Assembly (NCBI GenBank): GCA_026874595.1
Contig: CM049318.1
Coordinates: 41,832,456-41,896,455, forward strand
Source: Sipunculus nudus
Taxonomy: Eukaryota; Annelida; Sipuncula; Golfingiida; Sipunculidae
DNA: 64,000 bases
Reading direction: 5' to 3'
The notes under the pieces were generated by a model, which saw nothing but the letters and a program-made list of their open reading frames with translations, was not told where the DNA came from and did no database searches. How positions within the stretch are numbered: the stretch's first letter is position 1; every line of letters begins with the position of its first letter. Both the position numbers and the translations under genes were made by a program. Shown here one piece after another: positions 20,995 to 32,480 of this stretch.

Positions 20995-21085
20995 TATAAA
21001 AGTTGATTTAAATTAGTGATTTTAAAAAAATCAAGTGATTTTAATCGGCGATTTAAATCAACGTGATTTAAATAAAACAACCCTG
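20995..21085 (-). repeat. hAT-like terminal and subterminal repeat, right
   Basis: Inverted counterpart of the left end. GTTGATTTAAATTAGTG, GATTTTAATCGGCG and GATTTAAATCAACG words precede the terminal AACAACCCTG. The terminal 10 bases match the left end. A 3-nt indel then separates the two arms. Confidence 0.8.
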
Positions 21086-21093
21086 CTGTTAAT
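21086..21093. repeat. Target site duplication, right (CTGTTAAT)
   Basis: Exact copy of 6909-6916, immediately outside the CAGGGTTG terminus. Confidence 0.88.
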
Positions 21094-21562
21094 ATACAAT
21101 ATAATCTGCTGATTGAAATAACTGACTGTAGGAAATAAAATGAGAATATAATGAACTAGGTGACGTACAGAAAGTGTGTATGAGATTTTAAAGGACTGAG
21201 GAAGTTGAAAGCTATTAAAAGTGGATAACAGTCACAACAGACGAGTAGAGTGATTGGTGTACGGAACTGACGGCTTTATTCAGGCCAGGTTTAGTATGTT
21301 GTTCAGTAGGCATAACTTTAATGTGTTAATACTTATTACTATATTCTAATATTTAAACATGTGCTTGTATTATTTTTCTTAACTGCATGTGCCTTATAAA
21401 AAAGTTGTGTGACACCGAAATGCCCCATGGGGGAGCTATAAATGATAACCTATTCCTACCTAATCCGATATTTATTTACGAATCTATATATCATCTGACA
21501 TCAATTTAAAAAACAAATTGTTAAAGAAATCATAAGTTAAAAAGTAATATTTTACTACTTAC

Positions 21563-21653
21563 ACTGCCTTCAGAGGTCACGTGGACCTTCCACGACGCAT
21601 GAGCCGTCAAAGTCCTTAATATCCAGGTAATAAATCCAGGGGTAGCAGGAGAT
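21563..21653 (-). other. Candidate internal exon, 91 bp
   Basis: On the minus strand, CTCATTCTTTCAG (strong acceptor) precedes 91 bp and a consensus GGCAGT|GTAAGT donor follows. After one leading base the exon is open for 30 codons (SPATPGFITWILRTLTAHAS, then WKVHVTSEGS). The other frame with long continuity has a stop near its end. I recognise no family. The splice sites are the best in the window, and the block is GC-richer than its flanks. The hAT-like element lies 477 bp further along this transcript direction, so if the exon is real the whole nest would sit in an intron or beyond the gene's 3' end. Confidence 0.4.
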
Positions 21654-23990
21654 CTGAAAGAATGAGAGCGACAAAAGTTGTTAGCTTATACTTGTTTATG
21701 ACTATGACTTTCAAATCCTAACTGAAAAGTCCGCTCAACCTGGTATAAGGAACCCAATGGAGGCTGGTTATAGGCCAGGCGGTATGCGGATGACGGGCTT
21801 TATACACCGGTAACTGTAGGGGCGCGGGAGGTATTTTAATAATGAAACCTGCTGGGCTCGTACAATAAGGGAAACACGTCTTTATGACGATATTGGGTCG
21901 CTGACTACAGACCAGAGAACGTCAAGGACGGCTGAGTGTCTCATTATTACTGTGGAACTGATTGTTATTGCTGCTTTACTGGTGCAGGGCTGAATATCTC
22001 AGGTCGTGCTGCAGGCAAGATAGCTAAATAATACATTTACCTAGCACCTACAAGGCTCCGGTTACGTCACTTAGTCATATTTGACTTAAAGTGACCACTA
22101 AAAACACAACCTTACCATGTAATAATTAATGATAGATATGATAACTGAAATGAGATTTCAGTTATGGGGATCCTCTCACAGAAAAAAAAATTAGCAAGGG
22201 TATATTAGGATGTTTGCAAAATAAACAGAGAAATTGAAGGAAAATAAGCAAATTTCTAACCAATAATGGCTATTAAACTAATCTGGAGCAAAAATAAATA
22301 ATGTAGGAGTGCTCCTATAAGGAAATTGCTAAGATTTCAACTCCTGTTGTTTTCTGGAGCCTGCAATGCTGTCATGTTTATCTTTTGTCACATGACCCTG
22401 TCCTTGACCTTATTGATATGAGAAAAGTTGTCCAAGGATTATTGTCCCAAATAAAATTATAGTGATTATTGTTTGGATAACTTCCATCAGCAAATCTGTT
22501 AAACACTTAAAAGATATAGCTAAATACCTATAAAGGACTTATTGAAGCCATATATTTCCATTAACTCTAAATCATTATTCATGATTTAAGATGTTTTGGA
22601 ATAGATTTATTAGCAATAAATTACTTTGGTACACCAGAGGTCAGGTCACAGGTCAGGTCATGGGTGACAAGAGTTCATGCCTCAACAACATGGCTGTGTC
22701 AGTGACGGGCTTCTGCTCTTCTCTTCATGATAAAATGTTACATCATATCAAACATAACCAGGGCACTCCACCTGTATGTCCACTGAGAAATAAAGGATTT
22801 ATATAGTGAACATAGTTTAAGCTACATCTTATTCTTAATGACTCTTCTATTCGTTCCTCTGATATATCAGAAGGACCGCTACAATATTGCATAAGAACAT
22901 ATTCAAGACTGAGTATGGCCCGGGTCCCCCGGTGTGTAATTATCAGCCTTGCACCAAGGCAAGGTTTACAGTATACAAATTATAATATTCCAGACAGCCC
23001 TGATCTGTGTGCTCTGATAAACAGAATTGGGAGGGCATGTCCGCTAACACTCAAATATCTTCGATGGGCTCATTTGAACAAAATTACATTAAAACCAAGT
23101 CCTGCTTTACTTGCCTTCGAGACAGGTTACCATGGGTCAAAACATTTCAGTTTTAATGCCGCTGTGAATAACGCTGATGAGTAAATTTAATCAAACTTCG
23201 GAATTACCCTTGTATTCGTCTTTGTGTTTTTTTTAAACAATTAATAAAATTATATATTTTTCTACAAGTCTTCCGTGTTTTGTAATCCAATTGTCATTTA
23301 AAGACCTTACATAACATTTGCTAAATATAATCCAGACCCTTATTGCAAAACATTTGGTCCTGTTAGTTCACAAGTTCAATTAAAAAGCACTTTGCCTGTT
23401 CATTAAGCAGAATGTACCGTTGGGTTTGATGATCTGAGGTGATTACAGACCATAAAAAAATTCTGACAGGAGCTCCTCCCAGTTAACCCAATGGAATAAT
23501 TACATCTATTCTTTCGTTATGATTTATTAATTACACATATATTTTTACCAAGAAAGCCCATTAGGCATAATGCTTTTTTTCTTTGGGCTCCTCTTACATT
23601 ATTTTCTATTAAAATCTTTTAATGTTTTATATCAGTGCCAATCTACTTTTATCTGATAATACATAATTCTGCTTATGCGCCAAATAGACAATAAAAAACA
23701 GTCGAGACTTAACTTCTTGAATGTTATATAGGACACTCGAGGTAATTTGTCAATAAAGTGAATATAACATTGTGGTACACTGCTGTTACAGATAACGAAC
23801 CCTCTTTAAAACCCGTGTTTACCGGCGGTTTATTGACTTCTGTTATATATTTCATACAAGGTAATAATCTGAATCTTTAAGGCTAATAAAAGACAATTCA
23901 TTATGCGTGGTCTGAATATTGATCACAAAAAAAGCAATGACCAACACTTTTCACATGGCCCTTTTATTTCATTTACGAAGTTTCTAGATC
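21654..23990. other. Unassigned sequence
   Basis: No named feature apart from the half-site cluster. Open stretches of 71 and 89 codons (22591-22806 and 22915-23184, +) have no recognisable motif, no clear splice ends and no repeat partner in the window. Confidence 0.4.
22638..22661 (+). promoter_or_regulatory. Cluster of four AGGTCA-type half-sites
   Basis: AGGTCAGGTCAC followed at once by AGGTCAGGTCAT: the 12-bp word AGGTCAGGTCAC is nearly perfectly doubled. Half-sites of this type bind nuclear receptors, but function here is unknown. It may be part of a decayed repeat. Confidence 0.4.
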
Positions 23991-24600
23991 AAATGGTAAA
24001 AATCATGGTTTGTTGGCTTGTTGCTCGCAGGATTTAGGCCACCATGACCTAATTCAGGCTTCCAAGGTGATCTGCTTGGACCTACCTGGATAGCAAGTAA
24101 GATGTTTTAAGGTAAAAATGTTATGATTTGTGCCCATTTGACGTTCACATGGCTAAAATCATGCTTTTCTTACACATAGCTCATAAATGTAGGCCACAGT
24201 GACGTAGTTTCAGGTTTCCAAGGAATGTCACCCTGCAGGTCCTCAGTGGATTATACTGAAAAAGATTCTGATCCAATCTGTCACGATCTGGGTGCATTTG
24301 ACTTTCAGGGTGCCCAAAATATGTTTTTATTTGGATACAGAAGAATTTAAGCAACATTGACTTAAGTTTGGGCTTTAAGGATACTCCTTGGTTTAAGTAG
24401 GATGTTTCCAGGTCTAACGTTTACAATTAATATGTGCCCTGTCTAACTTCCGACCAATTAAAATACTATTATTTCTTATTTCAGATTTCCTGGGCAAGGT
24501 TAGAAGTTTCTAGTTCAAGCATTTCGATTTGTGCCCTGTTAACGGCCGGGCGACCAGGCAGATCGCTTCAGCTCAGGTGACTTAACGTTAGCAGAGCAAC
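23991..24600 (+). repeat. Dispersed AGCTCAGCTGA-type family, internally tandem copy
   Basis: Three diverged units of roughly 180 bp, each with a TAGGCCACNNTGAC-like palindrome half, CAGG(C/T)TTCCAAGG, and GATTTGTGCCC. It ends in CCCTGTTAACGGCCGGGCG and CTTCAGCTCAGGTGAC. Same family as 15236-15466 and 55180-55380. Confidence 0.65.
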
Positions 24601-25660
24601 ATTTTCCTGTTTGAGTATCGAAGGATGTTGAACATTCGCTGACCAATTACAAAAATGCAATTCTTGGTGCACAGAGTCGTGGTTCCTGGCCTATCTAAGA
24701 AACATATGTATATATTAACAAGATAACATTGGGTTTAGCATTATTTAACTCCTATAGCTCCCTGAACACTGTGATTATTCTAAGCCAGTACGTCTGATGG
24801 CAATAGGTAAAACATTTCTTGTGCTTGCAAGAACAAGCCCGGGCTTTGGTCCAACACCCGTAGATTGACTTCGTATAGGTCCACAAAGTGTAACATATTG
24901 TTGTTTGGTATTACTGCCTGTGTGACGTATACAGGCTTTCAACAATACCAGTAATATATTGTCTAAAAGTTTCTACTTATACAATTAAATAACACAAATA
25001 TCCTGCCATTTTTTTTGGTATAAATTTGTCATTGTAGTTTACCGCCCTGGCCACCTAAGGATTGACCACAGACCCTTGGAATCATCAATATCACTTCTTT
25101 AGAAACCTCATAGCCATAGGTCATTGTACATATACATATGTAACCATGGATCTGTTAAAGAAGTGTTATTAATAATTTCAGGGTCCGTGGGTTAACCTTG
25201 TTCCTGCCACTATCCTCCCGTAAGAGGAGAGGATCTAATTTTGGTACCTTTACTGTACAATACACGGGATAACCACACTTTCATATTGCCCAAATATTGT
25301 TGCATAATATGTTTTAGAACTTATTACATAAAATACTTTCTTTTTCTCACTTACAGTTTTTTTTTATATATTTGATAAACATAAATTTTTGCTCTTCATA
25401 AATTTTAATTGACAACTCGATGTCTGCTATCTACGAGCGATCGGAGGCCTCCCCTTTCTGGTCACCAGTAATAATTAAAACGCAACAATAGTGAAAGGGG
25501 TAATGTAACCTGACCATTAGAACTTGGTCAAATATCATAATTCTGTCCTATTACCGCCCAGCTAGGGGGAGTAGGGAGTTATAGCTGGGCAACTACAAAC
25601 ATCTAGTTTATCCTTTTTTTCCTTGTTAATACCGGTAGTATAAGCTTAATTGTCGATTTC

Positions 25661-25663
<3 letters not shown>
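24601..25663. other. Unassigned AT-rich sequence
   Basis: No gene, RNA or repeat recognised. Confidence 0.5.

Positions 25664-25722
<59 letters not shown>
25664..25722. repeat. (AT)n microsatellite
   Basis: About 59 bp of pure AT/TA dinucleotides. Confidence 0.97.
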
Positions 25723-25726
<4 letters not shown>

Positions 25727-27827
25727 GGTCCAAATGCTTTCAAAGTAATCGATTAAAAAATAAAATTACTATTAAAAGTAATAGACTTCAATTACAAATA
25801 CTTTTGTGTTTTCGGAAAAGTTATCCATTTCAACTACTAAAAGTAATCACAGTTACTTTTGCAATACTTTTGCAGTTTAAAGGCCATTTCCTCCTGATAA
25901 GAACAGAGCAAATGGGTTAGAAATTTGTTCTGAGCTCATACCATTTACTTGGAGTCTAAACAAATTAAATTAATGAATTAAGTTTATTTGAATTCATTTA
26001 ACCGGAAAGCTTTTAGATACAGCATATCCGGCATAATACCAAAGTCCAAATTAAATTTTGATATGTGGTTCATAAGCACTGGAAATACATTAATCAAAGC
26101 CAAGACATATGTGTGTCGCCATTCCGAATTTATGGTTCAATCACAGGTCAATGTGCCAACCAGAACATAGGCGGCTCCTACCATGTTATATTTATAGTGT
26201 AAATGCCGAGAGTATCAACTTACACCTCATTTGGAAGTGACACAAATGATTCATCAAATACACTTGTAAATGATAACAGCCTCGATTGCTCTATGGTAAA
26301 ATCCTTCAAAGAAAACATTACGGTGATCCAGATTACCTCAAAGTTTACTAGGTTGTCTTAACCTAAACCCTTAAACTAAAAAAATTATCTAAAACTTTCC
26401 TTCTCCTAAATTTCTGAGTAATGTTGCCTACAAAAAAAAAACTCGGTGAACGGCGACTGTGACATAGTATCCTTTGCAGCTTGTGAAGTTAAATTTTAAA
26501 GGGACTTGTTGACATGCGGGGTTTGATATATTAATGTGACGTATATTGGTTCACCGTAAAATATATTAGTAGTATCTGCCTCTATACGTTGAACTTACTC
26601 CTAAACTTTAATAAAAAATAAATTTGCACCAGTCGCGTTAAGTGCGCAGAACCTATTCATACTCCACCTGGTGGCTGTACCGCGCAACTTACAAATAAAG
26701 ACTCTTCAGTCATTACACCAGTGTTTTTATGTGTTTTTTCTTTAAAGTTTTACCCTTGTTTTGGAGCTGTTTTTTTTTTTCAAGATCACACCTAGGGTCA
26801 TGTAAAACATTAATCATATATACATTTAAGATATTTTATCAAAGGTTTCAGATTACCTCTCTTTTCCTATTAAGAGTGGGGATATGAAATCGGTGTTATA
26901 TTACCCCTCCCCCACCAGCCGGGAATCTTGAAGTCGATTTCAGATTATACATTACGCTTTTAGATGACTATTTAAAAACAGCTGGTTCTATATGTTTATT
27001 AACATAAAATTCATAAACTTCTTCTTGATTTCTTGAATTAGTTTGAATCTTAGCATATCTCATGATTGCAAGTAATTTGTCAGTGTACAAGTCAACAAAA
27101 ATATACTTTACAATATTGTAATCATTATGCGACAACTTTATGAAAACTTTATTTTACTTTTTAATATAAATTTGCCATTGCAATAAACCAGCGATACTGT
27201 AACCTAAACAGGTTAACCTGAAATTATGTTCAGACTAGCCCCAGGGGTAACCTGAGGATTTTATATTGGGATAGTTTTGCTGGGAAACTTTTCGATTCAG
27301 TCAAAATGAAGTAGTAGCCTTAGACAATAAACATTATTTCAAATGCATGTGGCCTTTTGTTCCGACAATTACTTTTCAAAAGCATCGATCACAATTCGAT
27401 TACTTTCAATGATTAGAAAATCTAATCGATTACAATTACAATTAATTTTAATTACAATTAATTTAAATACAATAATCCTCAAGCGACCAAGTGGGGTCAT
27501 GTATGATATGTACTTTGTCAAAAATAGAAGATTTTCTCGTCAAGAAATTTTATCTTTAAATAATTTTTTTTTGCTGTGTATGTATATATGCCGTTGTGAT
27601 GGTTGTTATCCCAAAAATGTTTCCTTCCACGAATTTGTAAATTAAGTCCTCCTTAAACTTTTCATAATTTCTTTACAGAGATGGGACAATTGGTGTAGAA
27701 AATGTAATGAAAGATGATCTGGGTTCATATACGACCCCGCAAAGATGTCTTTTCTTTAACATTACAGACTGATTCTGTTGTAAGGTTCCATTCATTATCC
27801 ACATATTGCACTGTTTTCCACTGGACA
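25723..27827. other. Unassigned AT-rich sequence with AATCGATTA-rich patches
   Basis: AGTAATCGATTA-like and CAATTAATTTTAATTA-like words at 25745-25870 and 27370-27480 resemble the AT-rich subterminal regions of hAT elements. A possible terminus CAGTGTTGAGCCAATTAATC is found inverted, ending at about 28856. No matching opposite end or duplication was found, so no element is called. Confidence 0.35.
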
Positions 27828-28112
27828 GTGACTAAGGGGCCTGGAGGGGTAAAACGCTCGGCCTTCTCCGCTATAGTGACCCGGGTACGATCCCCGGTGT
27901 GGCTATGAGAGTGGTTTGTAGTGGCCCGTCCGAGGCCGGTGGTTTTCTCCGGGTTCTCCGGTTTCCTCCACCTCTACCGACTACCAAACGCCATCATCGG
28001 AGCCATGGAGAGTGCCTTGATTAGTTATAAAAACTATATTTGTACATTTTATATAATATAATTGTAATTGTAACATTGTACATTCCATGTTTAATAAATA
28101 AGTTTATATTTA
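27828..28112 (+). mobile_element. tRNA-derived SINE, copy with both promoter boxes
   Basis: The head GTAAAACGCTCGGCCTTC with GGGTACGATCCCC (box-B-like) resembles a tRNA. The body carries GGTTTTCTCCGGGTTCTCC and GGTTTCCTCCACC, and the tail is AT-rich (TTTAATAAATAAG). A second copy with the same body is at 47360-47568. It would be transcribed by RNA polymerase III and depend on a LINE for mobility. Confidence 0.8.
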
Positions 28113-28394
28113 TATTTCAGAGACCTGGACCTGCAAATGTTTATGATGCGTGTGATAGTTAATTTGAAACATGAGAGACATGGCACTTTATACAGTGTAT
28201 GAATCTGTGTGAATTTAAATTCAAACATACGATGAATAGAAGGCAGCAAGTTTAATAAACCCTCAACAATTCTATTGAATAAAATTCAATGGAAATCTGA
28301 TTTATTTATACACACAAAATGCAAATTAAACAAGAACAAAATTGACTGGAAATCTGCTTTAAAAGGAATGCAAGTCTCTGTTGTGCTTCCCAAA

Positions 28395-28665
28395 CTGTGT
28401 TTGGATTCATTTATTCGGCCTATATTCCCAGTTTCATTCGTGCATTAGTTACTACACATTTATAAATATTCCTTGATGACTTCCTGAATTCGGATCATGT
28501 TCCAGATCCTAACCAAAACCTAATATATCCTTCATTGTCCAATTCCCGAAACGCAATTTCATGAGAATCCTTTCGTGATTGCGTGAGTTATGTTCTGAAC
28601 AAACATACACACAAACACATACACACATGAAAGGGAATGAACGCATGCCCTCATGGCGGAGACTA
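28395..28665 (-). repeat. Dispersed repeat family X, copy A
   Basis: Read on the minus strand, it shares in order a GGCATGCGTTCATT start, CATAACTCACG, ATTCTCATGAAATT, GATCCGAATTCAGG, AATATTTATAAATGTG, ATGAAACTGGGAATATAGGCC and AATGAATCCAAAC with copies at 32243-32480 (+) and 50060-50262 (-). No termini or coding frame are conserved well enough to classify it. Confidence 0.75.
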
Positions 28666-29744
28666 CAAAATATAACTATATAAAAAACTATTTCAAGCTG
28701 ACATAAACATGGTTTGCATTTAAAAATCATCTATAGAAAGCTATTTTCGGAACTTTAAGATCTATATAACCAGAATCGATTAGATCAAATTAAAACCAAT
28801 TATCGATTACGGGAAAATAAATCAATCATAATTGATTAATTGGCTCAACACTGTTCTCTTCTTACAGAAACATAATACATCGAATATCCTTTTCAATCAC
28901 CGACACAAGGATACAGGAATATTTGGCTGTATATGAAGATAAAGGTTATAAGTTTGGAGTTTTATAGGAGAAAAAAAAATTACGTGTTCTTTGATGTTCC
29001 ACGAGGGCCGCAACGGTAGCACATGGTTAATTGGCATTTAGCTTCGGAAAGCGTCTGTCATTACTGATATTTACCAAATCTACAGCCACCAGTAGGGTAT
29101 TAAAAATACTACAAAGTCTTTAAATAAAACGGTAGCATCAAATAAACACTGAAAGAAAATGCTAGATTCTACTTACATTGCCACGATGAAGGCATTCTAC
29201 CATTCTGTATATTTATTATACGATCAACGTTAACCTAGTGTGACCGGTTCTGGCTGACCCATGCTGACATAACATGGTCTATACGTGTATACCTTAGTAG
29301 GTGCGTTGACATATCTTTGACCCGTGCATAAACAGCGAAACGCTGCCGCACAAACTAGCAAGTTATTAGTGCTTTGTACTACAGCTGTGTAAGAGGACTA
29401 CAGGTGTTTACGAACTTTAGTATACAGAGAATATACAAATAGGGTGGCCACTTAACCCTTTACCTTGCCAGGCCAGTTATTGATATATAGACAGGGTGCC
29501 GCTGTATTTGTTAACACACAATGAAGTCAAGGACCGACCCATTTCACAATGGAAAGATTAATTACAGACTGGTGAGTTTATCGAAATATCAACCTGCATA
29601 CCGATGGCTCTGGCAGCAGGACCTTTTTTTCAGCTAAGCTCTTACCCATGTCGTATGGAAAACATTCTGTAAATGACATGTTTTGTGGCATGAAATTTAA
29701 ACCGAACGCAGTTGGGACCTATTGTCTTTCAGCTTCCATATTAA
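28666..29744. other. Unassigned sequence
   Basis: Apart from the possible hAT-like terminus near 28856 and the weak exon candidate at 29521, nothing recognisable. Confidence 0.4.
29521..29571 (+). other. Possible 5' coding exon (17 codons) with consensus donor
   Basis: ATG opens MKSRTDPFHNGKINYRL and ends at ACTG|GTGAGT, a strong 5' splice site. No downstream exon could be matched, so this stays a weak candidate. Confidence 0.15.
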
Positions 29745-30090
29745 GACGAAACCTGTGATGGAGACGTAATCTGAAATCGAGATGAATCAAGAAATCGAAA
29801 TGTAACCTGTGATCGAGATGTAACATTTGATCAAGATGTAACCAGTGATCGAGATGTAACCTGGGATCGAGATGTAAACCAGTGACTGAGATGTAACATT
29901 TGATCGAGATGTAACTAGAGATCGAGATGTAACCTGTGATCGAGATGTAACCAGTGACTGAGATGTAACATTTGATCGACATGTTAAATGTGATCGAGAT
30001 GTAAACTGTGGTCCGGATGTTTCCTTTTTTCAAGTAGTAAGCTGTAATCGAGATGTAACATGTGAGCCAGATGTAACCCGTGATTCCGTA
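29745..30090. repeat. Minisatellite, 18-bp unit GATCGAGATGTAACCTGT
   Basis: About 19 imperfect copies. The third quarter of each unit (GAGATGTAAC) is best conserved. Because the unit is a multiple of three, the minus strand stays open with alternating Y-I-S and H-L-D peptides. This is a repeat artefact, not a gene. Confidence 0.92.
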
Positions 30091-30734
30091 ATAATACTTT
30101 TATATATTTTTCATTTATTCTTCAGAAACAAAAGCCTTTGGTGAAAATTTTCTTAATTTATTTCTAAGAAGTACTTAAACGCAGAGCCTGCTCCCTCACT
30201 GGTCCCACTCATATATACTTCGATACTTACCGCGACATAATTACCGCCGCTAACATTGTTAGTTTGGTCGTATGATCAATGTCGTTTGTTTACTGTAGTT
30301 TGTGTATGTTATAAAAATGATATCCTCATTATATGACAATGAATAGTTTTAAGGCAGAATTTCTGGCAATAATCTCTCAATTCAAAATGAATTGAGAAGT
30401 CGTTTTAAATGCATATTAGACACCATAAAATAATATTATATTAAAAATTGCACAGAGTTCTTTCTGATTTTAATATATACTTATGAAATTCTCGTTCATT
30501 TTCATATGATATTTCAATATCATAATCAAACTACCTGACAAAATCTCTAAATCATATTTTTTCTCTTTCTTAATTTTTTTTTACAAATAAAATTTAGCTT
30601 TTTTCTACTGAATCAGAATTTAAAATTAAATTTTAATTTAGAGAGAAGTATAATAGATGAAAAAATAATAAAAAAAAAAGGTTTTGAGATACTGTCACGT
30701 AGTTTGATATTTGCACAATAACAAGTGATACGCG

Positions 30735-30797
30735 GGTAGGACGTGGCCTGGTGGTTAAGGCGTTGGACTTCGGATCGAACCCCGCCGGTGCCTCAAA
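30735..30797 (+). mobile_element. tRNA-like head of a SINE or tRNA pseudogene
   Basis: TGGCCTGGTGGTTAAGGCG fits an A box and GGATCGAACCCC a B box, 28 bp apart, as in tRNA genes. The acceptor stem does not pair and there is no clear variable region, so this is not a working tRNA gene. It is followed directly by a minisatellite. Confidence 0.55.
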
Positions 30798-30804
30798 TTG
30801 TATA

Positions 30805-31235
30805 AGGGTGATATATCGACAGTATAAATGTGTAATACCTATTGAACAACATAAACGCTTAATAACTATTGAACAGCTTGTATGATTAATAACTATAGAT
30901 GCATATTAATGCATAATTAATTATGATTAATAACTATTGAACAGCATATATGATTAATCATTATAAACGTTAACTAACTAGTGGACAGCACAAACAAAAT
31001 ATTGAACAGTATAAATGTGTTATAACTACTGAACAACATAAACGCTCAATAACTATTGAACAGCATATGATTAATAACTATTAAACAACGTAAACGTTTG
31101 ATAACTATTAAACAGCATAAACGCTTACTCACTAGTGGACAGCACAAACGTTTAATAACTATTATACAGCATAAACGTTTGATAATTATTTAACAACATA
31201 AACGTTTAATCATTTCTGAACATCATAAACCGCAG
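30805..31235. repeat. Minisatellite, about 26-30-bp unit with AATAACTATTGAACAGCATAA
   Basis: Roughly 15 imperfect units built on TAATAACTATTGAACAGCAT with AAACG(T/C)TT between them. Variants include AACTAGTGGACAGCACAAACG. It starts just after the tRNA-like head, so the two may form one unit. Confidence 0.88.
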
Positions 31236-32242
31236 ATTTTGATCGTTTGATACTCTGAATAGGCCCACTGGTAATTTGCAGATTTCTCCATGCACAGCTA
31301 GTCTCTTGTAGAAGCGTATGTATAAACTAGGATTGAATGTCAAGGATCATGGTTTAATTTTCCCAAGTCGACTTGTTAACCTCGGAGACGAGGTCAGCAC
31401 TAAAACCCTAGACAGGGCCAGCGTGAGTTTTCTACGTAAATGGAGGTGATAACGTGGAATATGTAGAGCAGTTAAAGAATTAAAATCTAAAATTAAATGG
31501 TTTTGATTACTAGATTTTATCTTTCGAGGAGAGGTCCATTATGTGTTGATACTGTATGTTGAGTGACGACAAGACTTGATGAACATGATAAAATATTACT
31601 TATAAGGAAATATACTCTGGATTAAGTAAACTCAGGCAGCCACTGTCAACATGTAGTTAGATTATATAAGTGAATCGTGAGCATATTATCAGATTTCACA
31701 ATTACGCCTCACTATGGTCTTTGTACAGAGCGGTTAGTGATAATCTACGCCCCCTGTATCTAATGATCGGGTTTTTTTTTTCTTGATCTTGCCACCAGTG
31801 GACAGGACGCTATGTTGAACGCAACACGATGTGCAAGCTGACATTGAGATCCAAGCCCTCCAACTTGCTGAAATGAGTACCCGAACTTTAAAACCTGTGT
31901 CCGTGTGACTGTGCTAGTTGGAAGATTTTATTTAGAAAGAGTTAAGAGTTATCGGACGTCCTGCATTTTAGCGTCTTACAACAGTGAATGTATTGTCAGT
32001 GCTTGTGTGCCAATCTTGGAACAAGAACATTGTTTCGATTCCATTGGCGATGCGTTAGATATTTAGAAAGGGCATTTGACTGGCTGAAAATTACACATAT
32101 ACGGCTGATGTATTTCAGTATACCCGCCATCTGGTGCCTAAATCCATCAATCATGGTCGGCAAAGGCAGCAGTAAAACCAAAAACTATCTAGTGAAATGC
32201 GTTGCAATGTCGCTACATCTACGCCTCAACAATTGTTGCCTC
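31236..32242. other. Unassigned sequence
   Basis: No gene, RNA or repeat family recognised. The open stretch around 31988-32281 overlaps the start of repeat family X. Confidence 0.45.
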
Positions 32243-32480
32243 CGCCAGAAGGGTATGCGTTCATTGTTGTTCATACCATAACTCATGTGATCAGGAACAG
32301 AATCCAATGAAATTTTCAGGGCACCTCGGCAATGGGCAAATGAAGAATCGAATACATTTTGGTGTGGGTCCGACTCATAATCCGGGTCCAGGCAGCAGGA
32401 CCTCCAAGAGTATTCACAAATGTGCGGTCACATGCCCGATTGAACATGGAAATATAGGCCGAATTAGTGAATGGAAACGC
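32243..32480 (+). repeat. Dispersed repeat family X, copy B
   Basis: Plus-strand copy: GGGTATGCGTTCATTG, CATAACTCATGTGATCAGGA, ACAGAATCCAATGAAATTTT, GGGTCCGACTCATAATCCGG, AGTATTCACAAATGTG, GAACATGGAAATATAGGCC. The frames open across it (about 90-100 codons on both strands) are explained by the repeat. Confidence 0.75.

Larger units (their letters stand above)
6917..21085. mobile_element. hAT-like DNA transposon, expanded by nested insertions
   Basis: The element starts CAGGGTTGTTGATTTATT, and its right end is the matching inverted sequence (reverse complement begins CAGGGTTGTTTTATTTAAAT). Subterminal stretches rich in GATTTAAATC-like words lie inside both ends. Perfect 8-bp duplications CTGTTAAT flank it. 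Removing the LTR retrotransposon (about 8662-20012) leaves roughly 2.8 kb, part of which is another dispersed repeat at 7842-8440. I see no transposase with a BED finger or hAT dimerisation motif, so it is probably non-autonomous or badly decayed. Superfamily assignment rests on end sequence and duplication length. Confidence 0.82.

Noticed and set aside
22915-23184. 89-codon plus-strand ORF as a host gene
   Set aside because: No motif, no splice ends and no repeat partner. Length alone is weak evidence among this many frames.
28840-28856. hAT terminus CAGTGTTGAGCC (inverted) as a second complete DNA transposon
   Set aside because: No matching opposite terminus or 8-bp duplication could be found upstream.
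29719-30033. 104-codon minus-strand frame with YISITGYISI-type repeats
   Set aside because: Translation of the 18-bp minisatellite. No start context or non-repeat domain.
30735-30797. Functional tRNA gene
   Set aside because: A and B boxes are present, but the acceptor and anticodon stems do not pair. Better explained as a SINE head or pseudogene.
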